NCBI GenBank assembly: GCA_021798855.1 | Contig: JAJZBP010000010.1 | Location: 1 to 19,148 of the forward strand | Length of the DNA stretch: 19,148 bases | Direction: 5' to 3' | Source: Bacillota bacterium | Lineage (GTDB): Bacteria > Bacillota > Sulfobacillia > JAJZIM01 > JAJZBP01 | In this document: piece by piece, positions 1-8,308 of the stretch | How positions within the stretch are numbered: the first letter of the stretch is position 1 | Layout: each line of letters begins with the position of its first letter | Made by a program: the position numbers and the translations under genes | Notes under the pieces: generated by a model | The model's input: only the letters and a program-made list of their open reading frames with translations | Databases searched by the model: none | Told to the model about the DNA's origin: nothing

Positions 1-2
1 CC

Positions 3-2093
3 TTGGGTAAGGTAATGCGGGATATTCAAAATTTGCGAAATATTGGGATCATGGCCCACATCGATGCCGGAAAAACCACCACCACGGAACGGGTTCTTTT
101 CTACACGGGCCGGGTCCACAAGATGGGGGAAGTGCACGAAGGCGCGGCCACCATGGACTGGATGGTCCAGGAGCAGGAGCGGGGGATCACCATTACCTCC
201 GCGGCAACCACCTGCTTTTGGAAAGAACACCGGATCAACATCATCGACACCCCGGGACACGTGGATTTTACCGTGGAGGTGGAAAGATCTCTGCGGGTAT
301 TGGATGGAGCGGTGGCCATCTTCTGTGCCAAGGGAGGGGTCGAGCCCCAATCGGAAACCGTCTGGCGGCAGGCGGATCGGTACGGCGTTCCCCGGATCGC
401 TTATGTGAACAAGATGGACATCGTCGGAGCGGATTTCTTTCGGGTCATGGCCATGATGCGGGAACGGTTGCGGGCCAACCCGGTGGCTCTGCAGTTGCCA
501 ATCGGAGCCGAGGACAATTTCCGGGGGGAAATTGACCTGATCAACCAAAAAGCCATTTTCTATGCGGATGACCTGGGAAGCAAGCCGACGGAGGAGGAGA
601 TTCCCGTCGCCATGCGGGAGCTGGCGGACGAGTACCGGGTGAAACTCCTGGAGGCCGTGTCCGACGTGGATGACGAGTTGATGGCCAGATTCCTGGACGG
701 GGGAGAGATCGAGCCGGCCGAAATTCAAAAGGCTCTGCGGGAGGGAACCATCAGCGGGAAACTGGTGCCCGTTCTTTGCGGCTCTTCGTACAAGAATAAA
801 GGGGTGCAGGCTTTGCTGGACGCTGTTGTGGCGTACCTGCCGTCTCCCCTGGACATTCCTCCGGTCACAGGCCACAGTCTGGACGACGCCGAGGAGGAAG
901 TGGTTCGCCAGGCCAGCGACGAAGAACCATTTTCAGCCTTGGCCTTCAAGATTGCCACCGATCCTTACGTCGGCAAGCTGTGCTTTTTTCGGGTATATTC
1001 GGGGAAACTGACGGCCGGCTCCTATGTCCTGAATTCAACCAAGGGTAAAAAGGAACGGATCGGACGCATCCTGCGGATGCACGCCAACCATCGGGAAGAG
1101 GTGGAGGCCGTGGTCACCGGGGATATCGCGGCGGCGGTCGGCCTCAAGGAAACCGTTACCGGGGATACCCTGTGTGCGGACGCCGCACCCTTGATTCTGG
1201 AAAAAATGCAGTTTCCGGAGCCGGTGATCTCGGTGGCCATCGAGCCCAAGACCAAGGCGGATCAGGATAAAATGGGTTCCAGCCTGGCCAAGCTGGGCGA
1301 GGAGGATCCGACTTTTCGGATGTACACCGACCAGGAAACCGGTCAGACCATCATTTCCGGGATGGGCGAACTCCACCTGGAGATCATCGTGGACCGCCTC
1401 CTGCGGGAGTTCAAGGTCGGGGCCAACGTGGGGAAACCTCAGGTGGCTTACAAGGAGACCATCTCGCGCAGCGTGGAGGCTGAGGGCAAGTACATCCGGC
1501 AGACCGGCGGGCGTGGTCAATACGGGCACGTTTGGCTCCGCTTGGAGCCGTTGGAGCGCGGGCAGGGTTTCGAGTTCGTCAACAAGATCGTCGGCGGGGT
1601 GGTGCCGAGGGAATACGTCCCGGCGGTGGAGGCCGGAGTCAGGGAAGCCATGGACAACGGCGTTCTGGCCGGGTTCCCCTGCATCGATATGCGCGCCACC
1701 ATCTACGACGGTTCGTATCACGATGTGGACTCGTCCGAGATGGCTTTCAAGATAGCCGGTTCGATGGCCTTCAAGAGCGGGGCGGATAAGGCAGGGCTGG
1801 CTCTGCTCGAACCGATCATGCAGGTGGAGGTAATCGTGCCGGAGGAGTTCATGGGAGATATCATCGGCGACCTCAACGCCCGGCGGGGACGCATTGAAGG
1901 GATGGAATCCCGCAGCGGCAGTCAGGTGATCCGCTCCCGGGTTCCCCTGGCGGAGATGTTTGGGTATGCCACCGATGTCCGTTCGCGCACTCAGGGGCGC
2001 GGAACTTACAGCATGGAGTTCTTCCGTTACGAGGAGGCTCCAAGGCATGTGGTTGAGGCGGTGATCAAGGCTAGGACCAGCGGTAAGAACTGA
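3..2093 (+). CDS. fusA: Elongation factor G
   Basis: EF-G is the cytosolic GTPase that drives ribosome translocation and, with ribosome recycling factor, subunit splitting. The 696-residue frame is full family length. G1 AHIDAGKT is at about 18-25, RGIT (G2) at 60-63, DTPGH (G3) at 82-86 and NKMD (G4) at 136-139. The GQTIISGMGELHLEI segment and the later GGRGQYGHVWL segment mark domains III and IV. The start is uncertain: TTG at 3 and ATG at 15 are both in frame, and any Shine-Dalgarno sequence would lie outside the window, so the true start could even be upstream. tuf follows in the same direction, as in str operons, but after an unusually long 413-base gap. Identity is certain; only the N-terminus is open. 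Confidence 0.97.
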   Translation: MGKVMRDIQNLRNIGIMAHIDAGKTTTTERVLFYTGRVHKMGEVHEGAATMDWMVQEQERGITITSAATTCFWKEHRINIIDTPGHVDFTVEVERSLRVLDGAVAIFCAKGGVEPQSETVWRQADRYGVPRIAYVNKMDIVGADFFRVMAMMRERLRANPVALQLPIGAEDNFRGEIDLINQKAIFYADDLGSKPTEEEIPVAMRELADEYRVKLLEAVSDVDDELMARFLDGGEIEPAEIQKALREGTISGKLVPVLCGSSYKNKGVQALLDAVVAYLPSPLDIPPVTGHSLDDAEEEVVRQASDEEPFSALAFKIATDPYVGKLCFFRVYSGKLTAGSYVLNSTKGKKERIGRILRMHANHREEVEAVVTGDIAAAVGLKETVTGDTLCADAAPLILEKMQFPEPVISVAIEPKTKADQDKMGSSLAKLGEEDPTFRMYTDQETGQTIISGMGELHLEIIVDRLLREFKVGANVGKPQVAYKETISRSVEAEGKYIRQTGGRGQYGHVWLRLEPLERGQGFEFVNKIVGGVVPREYVPAVEAGVREAMDNGVLAGFPCIDMRATIYDGSYHDVDSSEMAFKIAGSMAFKSGADKAGLALLEPIMQVEVIVPEEFMGDIIGDLNARRGRIEGMESRSGSQVIRSRVPLAEMFGYATDVRSRTQGRGTYSMEFFRYEEAPRHVVEAVIKARTSGKN

Positions 2094-2102
2094 ACGTAAA
2101 CC

Positions 2103-2494
2103 CGGCAAACGAAGGAAGGGTTAGGTTGCGTACATGGCCCGTCGCCTTTGGCGAGGGCAAGGAACTGAACTCGCGCATGGCGCTGAGGACCGTCGCCAAA
2201 CGTGGAGTGACGCTCCCTCAGAATCGCTTCGCGGAGGCAAACGGTGAGGTTGACGTCCGGCATCATGCTCACTTCGCGACGGATCGAAGCGGACGCCTCC
2301 CGCCAACCTCCGCAAATTGGTGCCCCTCCCTCCCCTGATGGGGGACACCGCTCAGCGGCCGAGCGGACCGCGCAAGCGCGGCGTATCGAGGAGGAACCGT
2401 CCCGTGTCACACTCCACCGACCGCCTTGCGGTTGAACCAAACCCTTTGACGCCCAGTTCGCCGCCAAAGGCGGATCCCGTGCTATAATTGAAGG
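2103..2494 (+). repeat. Structured dispersed element, copy A (fusA-tuf gap)
   Basis: This non-coding stretch fills most of the 413-base fusA-tuf gap and matches copy B at 11506-11734. Shared blocks are 2103-2119 with 11506-11522 (17 identical), 2151-2165 with 11556-11570 (15 identical), 2197-2210 with 11581-11594 (14 identical), 2224-2233 with 11611-11620 (10 identical), and 2412-2494 with 11651-11734 (about 66 of 83 positions with one gap, counted by eye). Four short hairpins occur in both copies: 2204-2216, 2224-2234, 2419-2433 and 2461-2473. Copy A also has about 148 extra bases between 2234 and 2411, with their own hairpins. It begins 9 bases after the fusA stop and ends at the tuf Shine-Dalgarno. 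I do not recognise the family; a structured RNA or a non-autonomous mobile element are the leading options. Strand is given as that of the operon. Confidence 0.8.
2480..2488 (+). promoter_or_regulatory. Possible extended -10 promoter element before tuf
   Basis: TGCTATAAT matches the extended -10 consensus TGnTATAAT exactly. No -35 hexamer stands at about 17 bases; the nearest TTGACG (2446-2451) is 31 bases away. A start 6-7 bases downstream would fall inside the tuf Shine-Dalgarno AAGGAGG (2491-2497), leaving an almost leaderless tuf mRNA. That makes chance, or a promoter serving something else, quite possible. The matching place in copy B reads GTAATAC, a weaker match. Confidence 0.3.
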
Positions 2495-2506
2495 AGGAAG
2501 ATACTT

Positions 2507-3709
<1,203 letters not shown>

Positions 3710-3714
3710 CAAAG

Positions 3715-3750
3715 ACTTCCGGCCCCGACCAGGCGTTCGGGGCCGGAAGT
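3715..3750 (+). other. Strong hairpin after tuf, no T-tract
   Basis: A perfect 14-bp inverted repeat (3715-3728 with 3737-3750) with an 8-base loop begins 5 bases after the tuf stop. The stem is GC-rich and should fold very stably in RNA. The bases that follow (GCGCCAAAAG) contain no T-run on this strand, and the opposite strand offers only CTTTG, so it is not a canonical intrinsic terminator either way. It may protect or process the tuf 3' end, or allow partial readthrough into rpsJ. Confidence 0.75.
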
Positions 3751-3812
3751 GCGCCAAAAGGCCAAAGCGCGGCAGCCGGCGTCGGGCGGAGTACGAGCAA
3801 AGAGGGCGACAA

Positions 3813-3861
3813 AAGGAGGCGAGATTTCCGGTGGGGATGAGTTTCCCGCCGGGGAAAAGAT
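3813..3861 (+). promoter_or_regulatory. Split Shine-Dalgarno region with hairpin before rpsJ
   Basis: AAGGAGG at 3813-3819 is 42 bases from the rpsJ ATG, far too distant for normal use. Between them, 3825-3837 can pair without interruption with 3843-3855: 13 pairs, of which four are G-U, around a 5-base loop. Folding this stem leaves an effective spacing of 11 bases. The stem also covers GGGGA at 3851-3855, the only nearby weak Shine-Dalgarno candidate. An in-frame TGA at 3838 and the lack of other start codons force the start to 3862. The pairing is seen in the sequence; the function is inferred. Confidence 0.6.
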
Positions 3862-4170
3862 ATGGTTACAGCCCAAAAGATCAGAATACGTTTGCGGGCC
3901 TTCGACCACCGGGTTCTCGACCAGTCGGCGGTCAAGATTGTGGAGACGGCCAAACGCACGGGGGCGGGGGTTTCGGGACCGGTTCCTCTGCCGACGGAGC
4001 GTAGCGTCTACACCATCCTTACGGCTCCCAACGGTGAAAAGGATATCCGAGAACAGTTTAAGCTGGAAACCCACAAACGCCTGATTGAAATCCTGGAACC
4101 CACCGCCAAGACGGTGGAGGCACTGACCAGACTCGATCTTCCGGCGGGCGTTGACATCGATATCAAGTAG
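3862..4170 (+). CDS. rpsJ: 30S ribosomal protein S10
   Basis: S10 (102 residues, full length) binds the 3' domain of 16S rRNA in the 30S head and also serves as NusE in antitermination complexes. The N-terminal KIRIRLRAFDH and the C-terminal THKRLIEILEP and LDLPAGVDIDIK are family signatures. ATG at 3862 is the only possible start, because the frame is closed by TGA at 3838. It is the first gene of the S10 block. Its translation start has an unusual hairpin-containing leader (see the feature at 3813-3861). The next gene, rplC, follows after 43 bases. Confidence 0.98.
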   Translation: MVTAQKIRIRLRAFDHRVLDQSAVKIVETAKRTGAGVSGPVPLPTERSVYTILTAPNGEKDIREQFKLETHKRLIEILEPTAKTVEALTRLDLPAGVDIDIK

Positions 4171-4213
4171 ATGGACCGAAAGAGAACATCGGCAAGGGGG
4201 TGAGGTTGCGGCA

Positions 4214-4843
4214 ATGAAGGGGATTTTGGGACGTAAAATCGGCATGACTCAGGTTTTCACCGAAAACGGCGAGGCCAAGGCGGTCACGGTGGTCGAAGCC
4301 GGGCCGTGCCCGGTTGTCCGGCACAAGGTGGAGGAAAGGGACGGTTACCGGGCGGTTCAAGTGGCCTTTGGAGACGCCAAAAGGACGAACAAACCGGACA
4401 AGGGTCATTATGTCGCCGCGGGGATGGCCCCGAAGCGATACCTGCGGGAGTTCAGGCTGGATGCCGACGAGGAGAGTCCGGAGGGAGAAATCCGGGTGGA
4501 GATGTTCCAGGCCGGCGAGCGGGTGCACGTCAGCGGTACCTCCAGAGGCAAGGGATTTCAGGGCGGAGTGCGCCGGCATGGTTTCGGCAGGGGCCCGATG
4601 ACCCACGGTTCCAAATACCACCGTGGACCCGGCTCGTTGGGTTCTCGGACCTCCGGAGGCGGAGGCAGGGTATACAAGGGGCGCAAGCTCCCGGGACACA
4701 TGGGGGCGGTGAGGGTCACGGTGCGCAATCTGCAGGTGGTGCGGGTGGACGGTGAACGTAATCTCCTCTTGCTCGGCGGAGCGGTGCCGGGGGCCAAAGG
4801 AGCTCTTTTGCTCATCCGCAAAACCGATCGGGGTGGCCGGTAG
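4214..4843 (+). CDS. rplC: 50S ribosomal protein L3
   Basis: L3 is a primary 23S rRNA-binding assembly protein whose extension reaches toward the peptidyl transferase centre. The frame is open from 4151, but the canonical MKGILGRKIGMTQVF start lies at ATG 4214, preceded by GGGGGTGAGG, giving 209 residues (family usually 205-215). The central glycine/arginine-rich loop (HGSKYHRGPGSLGS, then GRVYKGRKLPGHMG) is the rRNA-threading extension. It sits between rpsJ and rplD, the invariant S10-operon order. Confidence 0.97.
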   Translation: MKGILGRKIGMTQVFTENGEAKAVTVVEAGPCPVVRHKVEERDGYRAVQVAFGDAKRTNKPDKGHYVAAGMAPKRYLREFRLDADEESPEGEIRVEMFQAGERVHVSGTSRGKGFQGGVRRHGFGRGPMTHGSKYHRGPGSLGSRTSGGGGRVYKGRKLPGHMGAVRVTVRNLQVVRVDGERNLLLLGGAVPGAKGALLLIRKTDRGGR

Positions 4844-4906
4844 GGGAACTCCGGTTTCGCGTGGCGTTGGCAAACCTTTCTTAGTGCTCTTAGGAGGAAA
4901 ATCGGC

Positions 4907-5560
4907 ATGAAACTTGATGTTTACAACCGTGACGGCTTGGTGGTGGGGGAGATGGAAGTTGCCGACGACCTGCTGAACGTCACGGTGAACCCGGGACTGT
5001 TGCATCAGGTGTCTGTGGCTTACCAGGCCAACCGGCGTACCGGCACCGCCGCGACCAAGACCCGTGGTTTGGTGCGGGGCGGAGGCCGCAAGCCTTGGCG
5101 GCAGAAGGGGACTGGGCGGGCCCGGCAGGGCAGTATCCGTTCACCCATCTGGCGCAAGGGGGGAGTGGCCTTCGGGCCGTTGCCGCGCGACCACCGGCAA
5201 TCCCTGCCCAAGAAAATTCGGCGGCTCGCCCTGAGGGGGGCGTTGAGCCTCAAGGCCGCCGATGGTGGGATCAGGGTTTTGGAGGAACTGGATTTTGCGG
5301 AACCTCGAACTAAGGAGATGGCCAGGATCATGGCCAACAACGGGCTGGGCAAGACGTTGGTCATCCTGGACCGGTCCCAACCCAACCTTGAAAAATCGGT
5401 TCGTAACCTCCCCGGAAGCCATGCCGTCCAGGCGGGAGACATCAACACGCAACAGGTGTTGGTCCACACCCACCTGCTTTTGAGCAAAAGTGGTCTGATC
5501 AAACTGGCCGAGTGCTGGGGAAAAGACACCGGTGCCAAGCTTGAGGAAACGTTGGCGTGA
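4907..5560 (+). CDS. rplD: 50S ribosomal protein L4
   Basis: L4 (217 residues, slightly longer than the usual 205-210) lines the nascent-peptide exit tunnel and is an early assembly protein. The long internal rRNA-binding loop contains GGGRKPWRQKGTGRARQGS, followed by the conserved RRLALRGALSLK. ATG at 4907 has a strong TAGGAGG nine to ten bases upstream. In E. coli L4 represses its own operon through the S10 leader; no equivalent leader can be recognised here. The start of rplW lies 40 bases downstream. Confidence 0.97.
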   Translation: MKLDVYNRDGLVVGEMEVADDLLNVTVNPGLLHQVSVAYQANRRTGTAATKTRGLVRGGGRKPWRQKGTGRARQGSIRSPIWRKGGVAFGPLPRDHRQSLPKKIRRLALRGALSLKAADGGIRVLEELDFAEPRTKEMARIMANNGLGKTLVILDRSQPNLEKSVRNLPGSHAVQAGDINTQQVLVHTHLLLSKSGLIKLAECWGKDTGAKLEETLA

Positions 5561-5600
5561 CAACGGGTGGTCGGGCTTCCGGAGAAGGGAGGATGCAAGC

Positions 5601-5885
5601 GTGACCAACTATGAAGTGTTGCAAAGACCGATTTTGACGGAAAAAAGCAACGACCTGATGGCACAGGGCAAATACACCTTCGTGGTGGCCAAGAGGGCGA
5701 CCAAACCGGAAATCCGGCGGGCGGTGGAGGAGATCTTCAAGGTTAAGGTTGATGACGTCCATACCATGAATTACCGCGGCAAGTTCCGGCGGCAGGGGAA
5801 GACCCACGGCTACAAGCCGGATTGGAAGAAGGCCGTGATCAAGGTCGCCCAGGGGCAGACGATCAAACTTTTTGAAGGTGTTTGA
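5601..5885 (+). CDS. rplW: 50S ribosomal protein L23
   Basis: L23 (94 residues) sits at the tunnel exit and is the docking site for trigger factor and SRP. The open frame extends upstream to 5532, overlapping rplD, but GTG at 5601 gives the standard MTNYEVLQRPILTEKS start and is preceded by GGGAGG at good spacing. Conserved segments are PILTEKS, YTFVVAKRATKPEIRRAVE and RGKFRRQGKTHGYKPDWKKA. A terminator-like hairpin follows just after its stop codon. Confidence 0.95.
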   Translation: MTNYEVLQRPILTEKSNDLMAQGKYTFVVAKRATKPEIRRAVEEIFKVKVDDVHTMNYRGKFRRQGKTHGYKPDWKKAVIKVAQGQTIKLFEGV

Positions 5886-5887
5886 TA

Positions 5888-5923
5888 GGGTGGCCGGGGA
5901 CGATGCCGGCACCCGGCCTTTTT
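5888..5923 (+). terminator. Terminator-like hairpin between rplW and rplB
   Basis: GGCCGGG (5892-5898) pairs perfectly with CCCGGCC (5912-5918), followed at once by TTTTT (5919-5923); the loop is 13 bases. A competing stem, GGGTG(G)CCGG (5888-5897) with CCGGCACCC (5906-5914), cannot form at the same time. Two exclusive folds, one ending in a T-run, is the layout of an attenuator, but the stem is only 7 bp and the T-run short. It lies within an operon that must be transcribed through, so any termination is probably partial. Confidence 0.45.
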
Positions 5924-5978
5924 CGGAGCAGAGCTTGTACCACCACAAAATGGCATTGTCTGAAGGAGCGGAAGCAGG

Positions 5979-6803
5979 GTGAAGACGTTCAAGCCGACTT
6001 CGCCGGGAGTCAGGGCGCGGGTCGGCGCAACTTTCAGCGAAATAACCAAGGATAAACCGGAGAAGGCGCTCCTCGAACCGATGAAGCGGATCGGCGGACG
6101 GGACGGGTACGGGCACCTCACGGTGCGGCACCGGGGCGGCGGAGCCAAACGCCGTTACCGGATGATCGATTTCCGGCGCAATAAGGACGGGGTTCCCGCC
6201 AAAGTGGCGGCCATTGAGTACGATCCCAACCGCTCGGCGCGGATCGCACTGTTGCACTATGCCGACGGGGACAAACGCTACATCCTGGCTCCCCTGGGCC
6301 TTTCCGTTGGTGATTCGGTCGCGTCCGGGCCGGAAGCCGACATTCGACCCGGGAATGCCCTCCCGTTGGCCGCCATCCCGGTGGGTACGGTGATCCATGC
6401 GCTGGAGATGAAGCCGGGCAAAGGAGCACAGCTTTGTCGTTCCGCCGGCGCCGGGGCGCAGATCATGGCCAAGGAAGGCAACAAGGTTCTGATCAGGCTT
6501 CCGTCCGGCGAGCAGCGATACGTGCCGTTGGGTTGCCGAGCCACCGTCGGACAGGTGGGCAATGTGGAACACGAGAACGCTTCTTTGGGAAAGGCTGGAG
6601 CGTCCCGTTGGCGGGGAAGGCGTCCGCAGGTGCGTGGTGTGGCGATGAACCCGGTGGACCATCCGCATGGTGGGGGCGAAGGGAAGGCTCCCATCGGACG
6701 GCCGTCGCCGGTGTCGCCTTGGGGCAAGCCGACGATGGGCTATCGGACCAGGAAGAAGAAAAATCCTTCCAACTCGGCGATTGTGAAACGGCGCAAGAAA
6801 TAG
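5979..6803 (+). CDS. rplB: 50S ribosomal protein L2
   Basis: L2 (274 residues, typical length) is required for subunit association and for the peptidyl transferase centre. RHRGGGAKRRYRMIDF near 50-65 and VAMNPVDHPHGGGEGK at 221-236 are diagnostic. His228 corresponds to the catalytically important His229 of E. coli. The lysine-rich C-terminal tail is present. The start is GTG at 5979, ten bases after AAGGAG. The 93-base gap to rplW is wider than most in the cluster and holds the terminator-like hairpin. Confidence 0.98.
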   Translation: MKTFKPTSPGVRARVGATFSEITKDKPEKALLEPMKRIGGRDGYGHLTVRHRGGGAKRRYRMIDFRRNKDGVPAKVAAIEYDPNRSARIALLHYADGDKRYILAPLGLSVGDSVASGPEADIRPGNALPLAAIPVGTVIHALEMKPGKGAQLCRSAGAGAQIMAKEGNKVLIRLPSGEQRYVPLGCRATVGQVGNVEHENASLGKAGASRWRGRRPQVRGVAMNPVDHPHGGGEGKAPIGRPSPVSPWGKPTMGYRTRKKKNPSNSAIVKRRKK

Positions 6804-6833
6804 GGTTTGAGAAGCGCAAGGAGGTGAGGCGGG

Positions 6834-7118
6834 TTGGGAAGGTCGGTTAAGAAAGGACCTTACGTTGAGGCGAAGTTGCTGCGCAAAGTGGAAGCCATGA
6901 ATCAGAAAGGTGAAAAGCGGGTGCTCAAGACTTGGGCGAGGGCTTGCACCATCGTACCGGAAATGGTCGGGCACACCTTTGCCGTTCACGACGGGCGCAA
7001 ACACGTGCCGGTTTATATCAGCGAAGAGATGGTGGGGCAGCGTTTGGGCGAGTTCGCCACGACCAGAACCTTTAGAACCCACGGTGGCCACACCGAAAGG
7101 TCAACGGCGCTGAAGTAG
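6834..7118 (+). CDS. rpsS: 30S ribosomal protein S19
   Basis: S19 (94 residues) forms a complex with S13 in the head of the 30S subunit and contacts tRNA and the intersubunit bridge. The N-terminal MGRSVKKGPYVEAKLL and the C-terminal GEFATTRTFRTHGGH are signatures. The start is TTG at 6834 behind AAGGAGGTGA, an almost perfect Shine-Dalgarno. A downstream start would remove the conserved basic N-terminus. Confidence 0.97.
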   Translation: MGRSVKKGPYVEAKLLRKVEAMNQKGEKRVLKTWARACTIVPEMVGHTFAVHDGRKHVPVYISEEMVGQRLGEFATTRTFRTHGGHTERSTALK

Positions 7119-7169
7119 AGGATGATCGCAAGCGACGTTTTTAAGGGCGGACAGGAGGAAAGAAAGGCG

Positions 7170-7565
7170 ATGGAAGTCAGGGCCAAGGCCAGCTATGTGC
7201 GGATAGCGCCGCGCAAAGTGCGGGCGGTGGTGGATCTGATCCGCGGCAAGGGAGTAAGGGAAGCCATGGGTATCCTCAAATTTACTCCCAACGCCGGCGC
7301 GGCGGTCGTTGAGAAGGTTCTGCGTTCGGCGGTGGCCAATGCTTCTCACAACCACAATCTGGACGCGGATGACCTGTATGTGGGGGCGACCTACGTGGAC
7401 CATGGACCCACCCTGAAACGTTACCATCCTCGCCAGCGGGGACAAATGTTTTCCATCCTTAAGCGCACCAGTCACGTGACGGTGGTGTTACAGGAGCGGC
7501 AGTTGACCGGGGCCGCCAAGAAACCCTCGGAAGCACGGGGCAAGAAGAGCGAGGCGGAGAGTTAA
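7170..7565 (+). CDS. rplV: 50S ribosomal protein L22
   Basis: L22 lines the exit tunnel with a long beta-hairpin, a known site of macrolide-resistance changes. From ATG 7170 it is 131 residues. The frame opens at 7122, but AGGAGG at 7153-7158 and the canonical VRAKASYVRIAPRKVR N-terminus favour 7170. The tunnel hairpin lies around residues 80-101 (GPTLKRYHPRQRGQMFSILK). The C-terminal tail is a short charged lysine/glutamate-rich extension that varies among species. Confidence 0.95.
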   Translation: MEVRAKASYVRIAPRKVRAVVDLIRGKGVREAMGILKFTPNAGAAVVEKVLRSAVANASHNHNLDADDLYVGATYVDHGPTLKRYHPRQRGQMFSILKRTSHVTVVLQERQLTGAAKKPSEARGKKSEAES

Positions 7566-7603
7566 ACGCTCTCCGGTGGACCGAGATGAAGGAGGGAAGT
7601 TTG

Positions 7604-8308
7604 ATGGGGCAAAAGATTCATCCCAAGGGATTGCGTCTGGGCATTTACAAGGAATGGGACGCCCGGTGGTATGCTCGAGGCAGGGAATTCGTTGACCTTT
7701 TGCACGAGGATCTGCGCATAAGAAAGTTTGTGAAGGAAAAGTTGCAGCGGGCGGCCATCGCCAGGTTGGAAATCGAGCGTTCGGGAAACCGCATCCGGCT
7801 GACGATCCACGCCGGGAAACCGGGGGTGGTCATCGGCAAGGGCGGAGCCGGGGCCGAGGAATTGCGGCGGTCGTTGGAAGCGATGAGCGGCAAGATGTGC
7901 CATATCAACATCATGGAAGTCAAGAAACCGGACATGGAGGCCCAGTTGGTTTCTGAATCCATCGCCTCCGCCTTGGAAAAACGGGTTTCCTTCAAACGGG
8001 CGATGAAGCAGGCCGTGGGAAGGGCGATCAGGCTTGGAGCCAAGGGGATCAAGGTGATGGTGTCCGGGCGTTTGGGAGGGGCGGAAATGGCCCGCCGCGA
8101 GTGGTATTGGGAAGGCACGGTGCCGCTGCACACGTTGCGGGCAGACATAGACTATGGCTTTACCGAAGCCAAGACCACCTTTGGAACCATCGGCGTAAAG
8201 GTTTGGATATACAAGGGCCAGATCCTTCCCGGGGCTACCGGTGGAGTTGGGCCGGCTGGGGTGGAGGCAAAAAGGAAACCTCCCCGGCGGGAAAGGGCTG
8301 AAGCCTGA
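7604..8308 (+). CDS. rpsC: 30S ribosomal protein S3
   Basis: S3 (234 residues) forms part of the mRNA entry channel and has helicase-related roles with S4 and S5. A KH domain with VIGKGG at about 76-81 is visible, followed by the S3 C-terminal domain (SGRLGGAEMARREWYWEG and GVKVWIYKG). The frame opens at 7586, but ATG 7604 gives MGQKIHPKGLRLGI and is well placed behind AAGGAGGGA. The stop TGA overlaps the rplP ATG by one base (TGATG), pointing to coupled translation. Confidence 0.97.
   Translation: MGQKIHPKGLRLGIYKEWDARWYARGREFVDLLHEDLRIRKFVKEKLQRAAIARLEIERSGNRIRLTIHAGKPGVVIGKGGAGAEELRRSLEAMSGKMCHINIMEVKKPDMEAQLVSESIASALEKRVSFKRAMKQAVGRAIRLGAKGIKVMVSGRLGGAEMARREWYWEGTVPLHTLRADIDYGFTEAKTTFGTIGVKVWIYKGQILPGATGGVGPAGVEAKRKPPRRERAEA

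Noticed and set aside
1035..2108. Long minus-strand open frames opposite fusA, and similar ones opposite tuf, rplB and secY
   Set aside because: These are shadows of GC-rich plus-strand genes; the proteins have no recognisable domains and clear plus-strand genes occupy the same DNA.
2126..2435. Open frames of 63-70 codons within the fusA-tuf gap
   Set aside because: No recognisable product and no Shine-Dalgarno. The region is better explained by the structured repeat shared with 11506-11734.
2446..2488. TTGACG and TATAAT as a -35/-10 pair
   Set aside because: The spacing is 31 bases, far beyond the 16-18 needed. Only the extended -10 alone is kept as a low-confidence site.
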